A stretch of DNA of 13,314 bases, taken from NCBI RefSeq assembly GCF_024699275.1, contig NZ_JAILPX010000098.1, positions 1-13,314 of the forward strand, in the 5' to 3' direction. The stretch comes from Selenomonas sp. Its GTDB lineage: Bacteria; Bacillota_C; Negativicutes; Selenomonadales; Selenomonadaceae. This document shows positions 1 to 6,581 of this stretch, in pieces. The notes under the pieces were generated by a model, which saw only the letters and a list, made by a program, of their open reading frames with translations, did not search any database and had not been told where the DNA came from. Positions within the stretch are counted from its first letter, which is position 1, and every line of letters starts with the position of its first letter. The position numbers and the translations under genes were made by a program.

Positions 1-159
1 GCTGCGGGAATTTTTATCATGCCAATCCAAATCAGCCTGGGTATAGGGCACTTCCGGCTTGATTTCAAACAAATCTGCCCCAGCCGCCTCGGCAAGGTTC
101 TTGGCAGCCTTTGCCGTCACACCGCTGGCGGAAAAATAGGCAACTAATTTCTTACTCAT
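1..159 (-). CDS. Flavodoxin, cytosolic, 3' end beyond window
   Basis: The first 53 codons of a flavodoxin are present; the gene continues past base 1. The protein starts [20 protein letters not shown], a leaderless flavodoxin start: beta strand 1 followed by an FMN phosphate loop in which SASGVT replaces the usual S-x-[22 protein letters not shown] follows, typical of the flavodoxin_4-like family. The ATG at 159 has a strong ribosome binding site (GGAGGT, inside 163-171). The gene lies 24 bases after the DUF4405-type gene and is probably cotranscribed with it from the MerR-type promoter at 1003-1033. It is a close relative of the lipoprotein flavodoxin at 11755-12381 (LVAYFSA, GADL-EI-PE-PYT), but without a leader, so it should act in the cytoplasm as a one-electron or hydride carrier. 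Its partner is unknown. Confidence 0.88.
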   Translation of the reverse strand, partial: MSKKLVAYFSASGVTAKAAKNLAEAAGADLFEIKPEVPYTQADLDWHDKNSRS

Positions 160-183
160 GTGATTACCTCCAATATCAAATGT

Positions 184-858
184 TCATGCTTTTAGATAGC
201 GCTGCAATGCGGCTCCCAGCAAAACATAGAGTCCGATGGTTCCGCAAAGCAGCAGTACATAGATGGCCGCCGGTTCATTGGTGGCGGCCGTGGCAAAGAT
301 ATGTTTCATCAGCAGGCGATCACCGATGCGGTTCAGGAAGGATGCATAAATGCCCCCACTGAGCACGGCAAGGCTCAAGGCTGCCACGATTGCCCTTTTA
401 GCCACAGCATACAGCTTCCAGTCAAAGACCTTTTGCCACTGCCCCAGCCAGCCTTTGAAATGCAGGCCCCAGTGAAGGCCGCATAAGATTAGCAGGGCAT
501 AGGGCAGGGACACATGATACTGATGAATGACAATGCTGCGCTGGATTTCCAGCGGCATAATATCTTTCAGCAAAAAGTTGGATATGCCAAGGCCGGCAAA
601 CACAGCCACCAGCACCACGGCAATCAGCAGTATATCAATGACCGTGCCCAAAGCCCGCCGGAAAGTCCATTTGCCCTGCCGCAAATTTTTCAGCCAGTGA
701 CGGTTCTGATAGAGATGAACACCTACCAGCAGGAACCAGACTACGCCTATGATTTCATGCAGCAGCTTGGGGATATAGTGAAAACTCATGGCCAGCACAA
801 ACAGCAACGGCAAAAGCGCCGTTACGGCCATGCGCCGATTTATGCTCCGGTAATTCAT
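184..858 (-). CDS. DUF4405-type multi-pass membrane protein, possible b-type cytochrome
   Basis: A 224-residue very hydrophobic protein with five or six predicted membrane spans (about 11-26, 33-50, 72-95, 116-134, 154-175, 198-217). Histidines sit in or beside spans in the pattern of DUF4405/cytochrome b561-like proteins: H34 and H48 around span 2, H112 and H115 before span 4, H129 and H133 at its end. These could bind heme, but that is inference. The reading frame is open to 927, but I chose the ATG at 858: it gives the canonical MNYRSINRRMAV-hydrophobic start, and it lies only 4 bases after the stop of a small ORF with a much better ribosome binding site, suggesting translational coupling. 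A longer form from 927 would begin with 23 basic, non-hydrophobic residues. It is followed by a flavodoxin, so membrane-to-flavin electron transfer is a natural guess. Confidence 0.75.
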   Translation of the reverse strand: MNYRSINRRMAVTALLPLLFVLAMSFHYIPKLLHEIIGVVWFLLVGVHLYQNRHWLKNLRQGKWTFRRALGTVIDILLIAVVLVAVFAGLGISNFLLKDIMPLEIQRSIVIHQYHVSLPYALLILCGLHWGLHFKGWLGQWQKVFDWKLYAVAKRAIVAALSLAVLSGGIYASFLNRIGDRLLMKHIFATAATNEPAAIYVLLLCGTIGLYVLLGAALQRYLKA

Positions 859-862
859 AGGC

Positions 863-955
863 CTACACTCTCTCAGGCGCAATGAGATTCTTCGGCAAGA
901 ACGATGCGGCCTTTGCTCGTTCTTCATCAAATATCTGTTTCTTATATACTTCCAT
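863..955 (-). CDS. 30-residue small ORF, leader peptide or gene remnant
   Basis: A 30-codon ORF starting MEVYKKQIFDEERAKAAS, with an excellent ribosome binding site (AGGAAGGTAAGG just before the ATG) and a stop 4 bases before the DUF4405-type gene. It is the first ORF after the MerR-type promoter. The distance from the -10 hexamer to its ATG (47 bases) is almost the same as in the sister promoter at 12428-12458 (46 bases), which argues that it is translated. The N-terminal stretch Q-x-FDEERA recalls, from memory, the start of DUF3737 proteins; the rest does not, so this may be a truncated remnant. Alternatively it only couples translation to the membrane protein gene. No function can be assigned. 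Confidence 0.5.
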   Translation of the reverse strand: MEVYKKQIFDEERAKAASFLPKNLIAPERV

Positions 956-1002
956 TTTCCTTACCTTCCTGCTTAAATGATAATTTTTTTCCTGCTGAAT
1001 CC

Positions 1003-1033
1003 ACTTTAGCACTTCGAGTGAACTCTAAGTCAA
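1003..1033 (-). promoter_or_regulatory. MerR-type promoter (19-bp spacer with dyad)
   Basis: On the minus strand, -35 TTGACT (1033-1028) and -10 TAAAGT (1008-1003) are separated by exactly 19 bp. The spacer holds a dyad CTTAGAGT-TC-ACTCGAAG with one mismatch. An over-long spacer with a central dyad is the hallmark of promoters activated by MerR-family regulators, and CTTAGAGT/ACTCTAAG half sites are typical of the AdhR/NmlR aldehyde- and thiol-stress branch. It drives the small ORF, the DUF4405-type gene and the flavodoxin. No merR gene is in the window, so the regulator acts from outside it. Confidence 0.82.
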
Positions 1034-1054
1034 GCTTTTTTTCGCATAGCAATA

Positions 1055-1078
1055 TTGACCGGTCAATTGACCGGTCAA
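1055..1078. promoter_or_regulatory. Tandem perfect palindromes, likely TetR-family operator
   Basis: Two back-to-back copies of TTGACCGGTCAA form a 24-bp element that is palindromic both in each half and as a whole. This is the form of many TetR/AcrR-family operators. It sits 16 bp after the SDR gene stop and 21 bp upstream of the -35 of the MerR-type promoter, roughly centred at -70. At that distance it could control the MerR-type promoter from upstream or mark another regulon. No TetR gene lies in the window. It is not followed by a T run in either direction, so it is not a simple terminator. Confidence 0.7.
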
Positions 1079-1094
1079 ATTCCTGCGAGTCATT

Positions 1095-1928
1095 TTATTT
1101 ATCCGGCTGCAAAGGCCCGTAGTAATACGATGCCGTGGCTCCGCCATCCACCAGGAAAGTTGCGCCGGTGATGAACTGCGCCCGCTCGCTCATCAGCAGT
1201 TCTGCCACATCCGCCACTTCATCAGCGGTGCCGGGACGGCCTGCGGGGCATTTGGCAAACATATTCTTGTAGAAATCACCCCGGGGGCCGTTGAATTCGT
1301 CAATGGCCAGCGGCGTAACGATAATGCCGGGGGCAATGTCATTGATGCGTGCTCCCCGCTCGCCCCAGCGCACCGCTTCGTACATGGTACGCTTCTCATT
1401 GCAGCGCTTGGCGATTTGGTAGGCATGCAGATTATCCTTTATCTTTTCCGGCTGCAGGAAATCAAGCTTCAGCAAATCTTCAGTTGGTGTCATGGCGAGT
1501 GCCCTGTCCTGTTCCGCCGTAAGTGCTGGCATGCGATGGCCGGACTGGCTGGAAATGATGACTCCCGTGCCGCCTTTGGCGATGACCTTGCCTACTTCCT
1601 CCATCAGCACCGCCGTGCCATATAGATCAACCTGTAAAATCACTTCAATGGGAGCTTGTGACGGAGAAACGCCTGCCCCGCAGACCAGCGCCTTGACCTC
1701 GCCATACTCCTGTGCCCTCTGCACCATGGCCTGAATGGATTCACGGGAGGACATATCCATCACAAAGGGTTCCACATCAAAACCTGCCTTGTTCATGATA
1801 TCGGCAATATTTTGGGCATTGTTTTCGTTCTTGTCCCCCAGGATAATCTTCTTGCCATAGCCCATACGGCGGGCAATGGCCATGGAAATCTGGCCAGCCC
1901 CGGTAACCACCATAACATCTTTGCTCAT
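1095..1928 (-). CDS. SDR-family NAD(P)-dependent oxidoreductase
   Basis: A 277-residue short-chain dehydrogenase/reductase, the normal length for classical SDRs. The nucleotide-binding turn is TGAGQIS at 9-15, where S15 replaces the usual glycine. D32 ends beta 2, which suggests an NAD(H) preference. CGAG at 83-86 takes the place of NNAG. The catalytic serine is in SSQSG (126-130), and the YxxxK pair is Y170 and K174. A roughly 30-residue insert lies between Ser and Tyr (ALTAEQD to DNLHAY). The C-terminus has the usual FITGATFLVDGG. It is the last gene of the MATE-flavodoxin-flavodoxin-SDR unit, 18 bases after the flavodoxin. It should interconvert a carbonyl and an alcohol; the substrate is unknown. 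The ribosome binding site AAAGG is somewhat far (about 11 bases) from the ATG. No clear terminator was seen after it. Confidence 0.92.
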   Translation of the reverse strand: MSKDVMVVTGAGQISMAIARRMGYGKKIILGDKNENNAQNIADIMNKAGFDVEPFVMDMSSRESIQAMVQRAQEYGEVKALVCGAGVSPSQAPIEVILQVDLYGTAVLMEEVGKVIAKGGTGVIISSQSGHRMPALTAEQDRALAMTPTEDLLKLDFLQPEKIKDNLHAYQIAKRCNEKRTMYEAVRWGERGARINDIAPGIIVTPLAIDEFNGPRGDFYKNMFAKCPAGRPGTADEVADVAELLMSERAQFITGATFLVDGGATASYYYGPLQPDK

Positions 1929-1946
1929 TTTCTCTGCAACCTTTCC

Positions 1947-2465
1947 TTAAACAAGATTTTTCTTAGCCCAGGCAGCTACCTCAGCTTCGGAACTGGCGGC
2001 ATCTGCACCATGAATAGCCAGCCCTTCACCAACCGTTGCGCCCTGACAGTATTTTTTCAAAGCTGTTGGTGCTCCGGCAAGCCCGCTGCCCTCATGTGTC
2101 ATCAAGGGGAAGACCTTTTTCCCGGTGAAATCCAATGCTTCAAGCTGAGTGAATACCGCCACCGGATAGGTGCCCCACCAGCAAGGGCCAGCCACCACGA
2201 TATTATCGTATGCTGCCACTGACGATAACATTTCCACAAGTTCCGGACGGGCACTCTTCCGCAGTTCTTCCTTGGCCTCTACTGTGCACTGAGTATAGTC
2301 AACAGCATAGGCCTTCTTCGTCACCACTTCAAAGAGGTCTGCCCCGACCGCCTTCTGGATAAACTCAGCCACAATTTCCGTATTGCCTTTGGGCAAGTCC
2401 TCAATGCTGCCGTTTACATAATTTTGTCCCTTCCGGGAATAATAGATTACAAGTGTCTTTGCCAT
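1947..2465 (-). CDS. Flavodoxin, cytosolic, GNT-insert type
   Basis: A 172-residue leaderless flavodoxin. The start MAKTLVIYYSRKGQNY gives strand 1 and the first part of the phosphate loop; KGNTEIVAEFI completes it, so the loop is split by about 12 residues compared with SxTGNT flavodoxins. CWWGTYP is the aromatic FMN-contact loop. The frame opens further upstream (2510), but the ATG at 2465 is preceded by AAAGGAGC at good spacing and starts exactly at strand 1; the longer form would overlap the previous gene. It lies 14 bases after the exported flavodoxin at 2480-3184, which has the same split loop and the same CT-EAK-E-R---RPEL segment. The pair looks like a tandem duplication, one copy cytosolic and one exported. 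Confidence 0.9.
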   Translation of the reverse strand: MAKTLVIYYSRKGQNYVNGSIEDLPKGNTEIVAEFIQKAVGADLFEVVTKKAYAVDYTQCTVEAKEELRKSARPELVEMLSSVAAYDNIVVAGPCWWGTYPVAVFTQLEALDFTGKKVFPLMTHEGSGLAGAPTALKKYCQGATVGEGLAIHGADAASSEAEVAAWAKKNLV

Positions 2466-2479
2466 TTTCGCCAGCTCCT

Positions 2480-3184
2480 TTACTGCTGATAGCCTAATTT
2501 CTTTAACCACGCTCTGACCTTCGTGCGTGCCGCCTCTGGATTATCCTGCACGGATTTCCCCCGCAGCCCCAGGCCCTCGCCCTTTATTTTTGCTCCTTTG
2601 GCATAGCGGGGGATTCCCCTGTCTTCCAAGCCGGTCATGTTATCACCTGCCGAGGTGCAGAAGGGAATAACCGTTTTCCCCTGCCAGTCATAGCTTTCCA
2701 GGAATGTATACACCGGCATGGGCAGGTCGCTCCACCAAATGGGATATCCCAGGAAAACCGTATCATACTGAGCAAAGTCCTTTACCATAGCCGCAAGTTC
2801 CGGTCGTGCGTCCCGGGCTTTTTCCGCCTTAGCCTCCTCTGTGCATTCCCGATAATCGACAGGATACTCCTTGACCGTTTTTATTTCAAAGATATCCACG
2901 CCGCCTAGTTCCTGTGCAATGATATCTGCCACAATGTGGGTATTGCCCTTTTCGATATAGCCGACCTCGTAATTATCTCCCTTGCGGGAAAAATAGGTCA
3001 CCAGGATTTTTTTGCCACCATTGTGGGCAGCAGCCTCAGCAGAAGGAGTTATCCCTGCCGCTACACCGCCGGCAGAAGGGACAGGTGTCAAGGCGACCGG
3101 CTTTGTTTCCTCGCCACAGCCGACAAAAGCCAGTCCCAGGATGCCCAGCCCTGCCATGCGAATAAAATCCCTGCGTTTCATCAT
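2480..3184 (-). CDS. Exported flavodoxin, Tat-type lipoprotein
   Basis: A 234-residue protein with an N-terminal leader of about 22 residues followed by a flavodoxin domain from about residue 58. The leader has KRRDFIRMAG, a twin-arginine motif, then a hydrophobic core and a lipobox AFVGC with C23 as the lipidated residue. A 35-residue Ala/Pro/Gly-rich linker follows. The flavodoxin part has ILVTYFSRKGDNY, KGNTHIVADII and GYPIWWSDLP. Tat export would let the protein leave the cytoplasm folded with FMN bound. Two ATGs are adjacent at 3184 and 3181; GAGAGGAG precedes them. The gene lies 16 bases after the MATE gene and 14 before the cytosolic paralogue. The electron donor outside the membrane is not evident. 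Confidence 0.88.
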   Translation of the reverse strand: MMKRRDFIRMAGLGILGLAFVGCGEETKPVALTPVPSAGGVAAGITPSAEAAAHNGGKKILVTYFSRKGDNYEVGYIEKGNTHIVADIIAQELGGVDIFEIKTVKEYPVDYRECTEEAKAEKARDARPELAAMVKDFAQYDTVFLGYPIWWSDLPMPVYTFLESYDWQGKTVIPFCTSAGDNMTGLEDRGIPRYAKGAKIKGEGLGLRGKSVQDNPEAARTKVRAWLKKLGYQQ

Positions 3185-3200
3185 TCCAATTCTCCTCTCA

Positions 3201-4571
3201 TTAAGCTATCACAGGCGTGACAAATCTTGACAACAACCTGCGGCGATAGCGCATATACACCACGAACAGGATAGCACCGGTAATGGCCCAGCTGGCGGGA
3301 TACGTCAGCAGCAGCGTACTAAACGCAGGGGCTGCGGCAAATACCGTATACACCCAGATAATCCGCGTTCCGCAGATGGTCACCAGAGCAATCATGGCTG
3401 GCGGTGTGGAATAGCCATAGCCACGCATAGTGCCCGACAAGACCTCTGTCACCCCGTTCAGGAATTGCAGCAACGTCACATAGACGATGCGGATCACACC
3501 CAGTTCAATAATCCACGCATCCTGTATAAAAATTCCCAGCAGTGGTTTGGCAAACAATGTGGTCAATCCACCTAAAAATAGCATAACCGCCAATTCGCTA
3601 AGCAGGGCAATTTTCGTAATCTGAAAGCAACGCTCAATATTTTTGGCCCCAAAATTCTGCCCGATAAAGGTCGTAGTGGCCTGACCGATAGCACTTAGGA
3701 AGCAGTAGACATTGATCTCAATGGCAAATGCCGCCGCCGAGGCCGCCATCACATCTGCCCCCAGACTGTTGATGGCACTTTGCACCACCAGATTGGACAG
3801 ACAAAAGATCATTCCCTGAACCCCAGCAGGTAAACCAATACGAATGATTTCCTTCAATTCCTTGGCCGCATAACGCAGTTTTCGGTATTCCAGGCGGATA
3901 TAGCTCTCACTGTGCCGCAATTTGCGCCACAGGATAGCCGCATTCACATAGTTGGCAATCACAGTAGCACCGACAACTCCCGCCACGCCCCAGTCAAAGA
4001 CCACTACGGTCAGCAGATTGAGGACGATATTCAAAAGAGCTACGACCATAAGACTGTACAAGGGTGTATGACTGTCACCGTTGCTACGAAAGATAGCCGA
4101 CTCAAAATTATAGATGGCCAGCGCCGGCAGCCCCAAGAAGTAAATCCGCAGATAAAGCTCCGCCATGGGCAGAATCTCTGCTGGCACTCCCAGCATATTC
4201 ATGATCAGCCCGGTAAGAGCCTCACCGGCTGCGAGAAGGATTGCCCCTATGAACAGGGACATGATAATCGCCGTATGCACAGCCCGGCTGGCCCGCTTCT
4301 CATTACCAGCGCCGATACGCTGGGCAATAACCACATTTCCCCCCAGCGACAAGCCCAAAAGCAACATGACCAGCAGACTGATGGGCATCGCATTATTCCC
4401 CACCGCCGCCATGGCACTCTTGCCCACAAACCGCCCCAAAACCATAATGTCAGCCGTATTGAAAAGCTGCTCCAGCATGCCCGTGAATGCCAAAGGCAAG
4501 GCAAAGATCAGAAATTTATCGGCAATCGATCCGTTCAGCATATCCATATCTCTGCGCTTAAAAAACAACAT
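3201..4571 (-). CDS. MATE-family efflux transporter
   Basis: A 456-residue, 12-span membrane protein of the MATE/MOP superfamily, normal length. Visible family features include the start LNGSIADKFLIFALPLAFTGMLEQLF, VLGRFVGKSAMAAVGN near residue 45-60, and the internally repeated second half with GQATTTFIGQNFGAKN. Members export cationic drugs, dyes or metabolites using Na+ or H+ gradients. The frame is open to 4583 (GTG), but AAGGAAG fits the ATG at 4571 better. It is first in the unit that continues into two flavodoxins and an SDR, so it may export a substrate or product of those enzymes. The substrate cannot be told from sequence. Confidence 0.92.
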   Translation of the reverse strand: MLFFKRRDMDMLNGSIADKFLIFALPLAFTGMLEQLFNTADIMVLGRFVGKSAMAAVGNNAMPISLLVMLLLGLSLGGNVVIAQRIGAGNEKRASRAVHTAIIMSLFIGAILLAAGEALTGLIMNMLGVPAEILPMAELYLRIYFLGLPALAIYNFESAIFRSNGDSHTPLYSLMVVALLNIVLNLLTVVVFDWGVAGVVGATVIANYVNAAILWRKLRHSESYIRLEYRKLRYAAKELKEIIRIGLPAGVQGMIFCLSNLVVQSAINSLGADVMAASAAAFAIEINVYCFLSAIGQATTTFIGQNFGAKNIERCFQITKIALLSELAVMLFLGGLTTLFAKPLLGIFIQDAWIIELGVIRIVYVTLLQFLNGVTEVLSGTMRGYGYSTPPAMIALVTICGTRIIWVYTVFAAAPAFSTLLLTYPASWAITGAILFVVYMRYRRRLLSRFVTPVIA

Positions 4572-4610
4572 TTTCTGTACCACTTCCTTATCAATTCAAT
4601 TTCTATTTCT

Positions 4611-4638
4611 ATTTTATCTTTTCCTAGAATCTAAACAA
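4611..4638 (-). promoter_or_regulatory. Putative sigma-70 promoter for the MATE operon
   Basis: On the minus strand, TTGTTT (4638-4633) and TAAAAT (4616-4611) are 16 bp apart, about 40 bases before the MATE ATG and just after the terminator of the LysR gene. It matches 4 of 6 positions at -35 and 5 of 6 at -10. The 4584-4677 region is A/T rich, and I saw no MerR-type dyad there. Confidence 0.45.
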
Positions 4639-4664
4639 TCTCGATATCGCCCCATATCCATTAG

Positions 4665-4703
4665 AAAAACTAATAAAGGAGCCACTGACCAAACAGTGAC
4701 TCC
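4665..4703 (-). terminator. Rho-independent terminator after LysR gene
   Basis: A 10-bp stem, GGAGTCACTG paired with CAGTGGCTCC (one G-T pair, loop TTTGGT), lies 19 bases after the LysR stop. A broken T tract follows on the minus strand (TTTATTAGTTTTT). It separates the LysR unit from the MATE operon. Confidence 0.8.
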
Positions 4704-4722
4704 CATTACCATCCAGATAAAT

Positions 4723-5607
4723 TCAAACCATAAACATGCTTTCCAGCATGGCGGCAAAATCCTCCAAATAAGCTTCCTCGCGGTTAGCTTTCCAAAAGAT
4801 ATAATAATCCTGCGTTACCAGCCGCCCTTCATGCTGCAAGGGGATATAGCGTATGTCTCCCACCCGACCGACCTGTACCTTGCGTCTGGTTTCCAGATAG
4901 AATCCCTGGCCTGACAGCACATAGAGCCGGGCCTGTTCCTGACTTTCGGCCAGCAGGAAATCTCCCTGAACGCCGAAGTATTCACGATAAAAGGCTTCGT
5001 CATTTTCCCTTTGCTCTGGGGAGGAAACCAGTATGCAGGGCAGGCTTTTCAGGTCGTCCGTGTCAATCTGTTCCAAAGCTGTCAGGGGATTTGCCGCCGA
5101 CAGTTCTGCATAGACCTGCTCCGTAGCGAGAAAATAGTTCACATAGTGTTCCGAAGGCTTGCGGCGCAGATCATTGATAGCAATGTCCAGTCTGTCTGTC
5201 CGCAGTCTGTCGTAAAGCTCCTCATGGGTGCCACTGACCAAATGCAGCGCAACCTGAGGATATTTCTCCTGAAAGACAGGCAACACCTGCTGTAATTCAC
5301 TGCCCCGATACTGCTTGGGATAGCCAAGCTTCAACACGATCTGCCCGCCGCTGGCAAGCTGGCGGGTTTTTTCCACCAGCTTATCTGCATCATGCAAGAG
5401 GACAATGCTCTGCTTGTAAAAATATTCCCCGGCAGGTGTCAGCGAAAACTTCCGCTTCTCCCGTATCAGGAGTTGCACACCCAATTCTTTTTCGAGAGCC
5501 TGTATCTGCTGGGATATGGCTGACTGGGATATATAACAGGCCTCCGCGGCCTCGCTGAAATTCTTATACCGCACTACCGCCTGAAAATAGCGCATCTGCT
5601 TTAACAT
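4723..5607 (-). CDS. LysR-family transcriptional regulator
   Basis: A 294-residue LysR regulator of standard length. The N-terminal winged helix-turn-helix is clear: MRYFQAVVRYKNFSEAAEAC, then YISQSAISQQIQALEKELG and a wing with FSLTPAGEYF. The substrate-binding region starts near residue 90 with IVLKLGYPKQYRGSEL. The ATG at 5607 has a very strong GGAGGAGG (5617-5624) at 9 bases. It lies 95 bases after the NTF2-like gene with no terminator between, so it may be partly cotranscribed; a terminator follows it. Unlike the other LysR gene here it is not divergent from a target, so its targets are uncertain; candidates are the MATE operon downstream and its own unit. The inducer is unknown. Confidence 0.93.
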   Translation of the reverse strand: MLKQMRYFQAVVRYKNFSEAAEACYISQSAISQQIQALEKELGVQLLIREKRKFSLTPAGEYFYKQSIVLLHDADKLVEKTRQLASGGQIVLKLGYPKQYRGSELQQVLPVFQEKYPQVALHLVSGTHEELYDRLRTDRLDIAINDLRRKPSEHYVNYFLATEQVYAELSAANPLTALEQIDTDDLKSLPCILVSSPEQRENDEAFYREYFGVQGDFLLAESQEQARLYVLSGQGFYLETRRKVQVGRVGDIRYIPLQHEGRLVTQDYYIFWKANREEAYLEDFAAMLESMFMV

Positions 5608-5702
5608 GATTACGATCCTCCTCCGTTTGGCATTGTGTCAGATATTCTGTCTCCCCAGCTTTTATCCTTGCCTCTATATAAATCTGCTAAAGTCTACTAA
5701 AA

Positions 5703-6083
5703 TCAATAAGTCGAAGCCACAGCCCGCATCATCAACCACTGCTCATTCTTCTTTTCCATATCAAATTTCAACTGCAAAGGCCAGGTATGGCGGCTGCCTC
5801 CAAATACTTCTGCTTCCACCCGTGTTTGACCGGTCAGGATTGCATGAGTCTCATCCACCAGCTGCACATCAATCTGTTCGGTATCCTGTGAGAAATAGCT
5901 CAACCGTCCATCGGCAATGCAGGCAATATATTCGTCCTTGGGCTGCACCATACCGGTCATATGGGTAAGTGTAAAACCATCATCGAGCATCTCTCCGATT
6001 CCCGCAATATTACGTGTCTCATAGAGCATATACCCATACATGGTGCGGTACATTGCTTTCATCGTCTCTACATCATGTTCCAT
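5703..6083 (-). CDS. NTF2/SnoaL-like small protein
   Basis: A 126-residue protein of the nuclear transport factor 2-like fold (SnoaL/DUF4440 type): N-terminal helices (MKAMYRTMYGYMLYETRNIA), then GEMLDDGFTLTHMTGMVQPKDEYI and a C-terminal curved sheet (VQLVDETHAILTGQTRVEAE, WPLQLKFDMEKKNEQWLMMR). The frame is open upstream to 6230, but I chose the ATG at 6083: it gives the normal length for this family and has AAAGGA at suitable spacing. The upstream in-frame part belongs to a decayed cyclophilin-like gene. Such cone-shaped domains bind small hydrophobic ligands or act as isomerases; the role here is unknown. A second, distant NTF2-like protein lies at 10263-10691. Confidence 0.78.
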   Translation of the reverse strand: MEHDVETMKAMYRTMYGYMLYETRNIAGIGEMLDDGFTLTHMTGMVQPKDEYIACIADGRLSYFSQDTEQIDVQLVDETHAILTGQTRVEAEVFGGSRHTWPLQLKFDMEKKNEQWLMMRAVASTY

Positions 6084-6401
6084 TTGCGGTTCCTTTCGTT
6101 CGATCCTCATTTCAATAGAATCTCCCAGCTTATCAAACAGATGCAAGTCTGAGGTAATCCTGCCCATACAAATCAGATTTCCTTGATGAGAAATCCCTGG
6201 AAGTCTCACTGTCATCCAGTACACCTTCAACCCTTACATTTCCTGCCGTCATTACAATGGGAATACGTCCCGTTCCCTCTGCAAGAACCTGAGTCTTTTT
6301 TTCCACGTCTCCAGCAGTTTTCCCTTCCATTGCTCCACATCCAGTCAGAATAAAAAGAGATACAATCAAGAAGATTCCATATTTTTTTTCTTTGTAAACA
6401 T
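6084..6401 (-). pseudogene. Decayed cyclophilin-like lipoprotein gene
   Basis: The ATG at 6401 has an upstream AAAGG and begins MFTKKKN, but hits TGA after 11 codons. One base more in the run of eight A (8 T on the plus strand, 6382-6389) would restore a lipoprotein leader, ...KYGIFLIVSLFILTGCG, with the lipobox cysteine. That frame then gives IPIVMTAGNVRVEGVLDDSE, the strand 1-2 part of bacterial cyclophilin-like (Cyclophil_like2) proteins, and stops at 6133. The C-terminal part appears in another frame, ISHQGNLICMGRITSDLHLF and on to MRIER, and runs into the NTF2-like gene. Roughly the middle half of the domain is missing, so an internal deletion and two frame changes are implied. The family call is from memory of its motifs. 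Confidence 0.62.
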
Positions 6402-6473
6402 AATATTACTACCTTTCCTTTACTCTGTCACGGAATCCAACGTCCGGAAGAGAATTGTCTTGTTCTACCTTTA

Positions 6474-6500
6474 TTTATACTTCACAGTTAATTCTATCAA
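6474..6500 (-). promoter_or_regulatory. Weak candidate promoter before the pseudogene/NTF2/LysR unit
   Basis: On the minus strand, TTGATA (6500-6495) and TATAAA (6479-6474) are only 15 bp apart. It is the best candidate in the 6402-6535 gap; the short spacer makes it doubtful. Apart from the hairpin at 6514-6531 I see nothing else in this gap. Confidence 0.3.
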
Positions 6501-6513
6501 TCTGCGTTCTGAG

Positions 6514-6531
6514 GAAATCCATAAGGATTTC
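6514..6531. repeat. Short perfect inverted repeat
   Basis: GAAATCC and GGATTTC form a perfect 7-bp dyad around ATAA, immediately after the terminator of the aldo/keto reductase operon and upstream of the next unit. It may be a weak second hairpin or an operator. Confidence 0.4.
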
Positions 6532-6535
6532 TTAT

Positions 6536-6565
6536 AGAAAACACCGCGACTTCAAAATCGCGGTG
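6536..6565 (-). terminator. Rho-independent terminator of the AKR operon
   Basis: A perfect 8-bp GC-rich stem, CACCGCGA with TCGCGGTG (loop TTTTGAAG), starts 17 bases after the stop of the YajO-like gene and is followed by TTTTCTAT on the minus strand. It closes the five-gene operon that begins at 10691. Confidence 0.85.
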
Positions 6566-6581
6566 CTTTCCCATGGCTTAA

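Noticed and set aside
301..1122. Plus-strand ORFs in the DUF4405 region
   Set aside because: They are antisense to a well-supported membrane protein gene, lack ribosome binding sites, and show no recognisable domain.
5826..5836. Third TTGACCGGTCA-like palindrome
   Set aside because: It lies inside the NTF2-like coding sequence (codons for LTGQ) and is a single copy with no promoter nearby, so chance is likelier than an operator.
6084..6230. N-terminal extension of the NTF2-like protein
   Set aside because: The in-frame upstream part resembles the C-terminus of a cyclophilin-like domain and the ATG at 6083 has its own ribosome binding site, so the extension is gene remnant, not a real domain.
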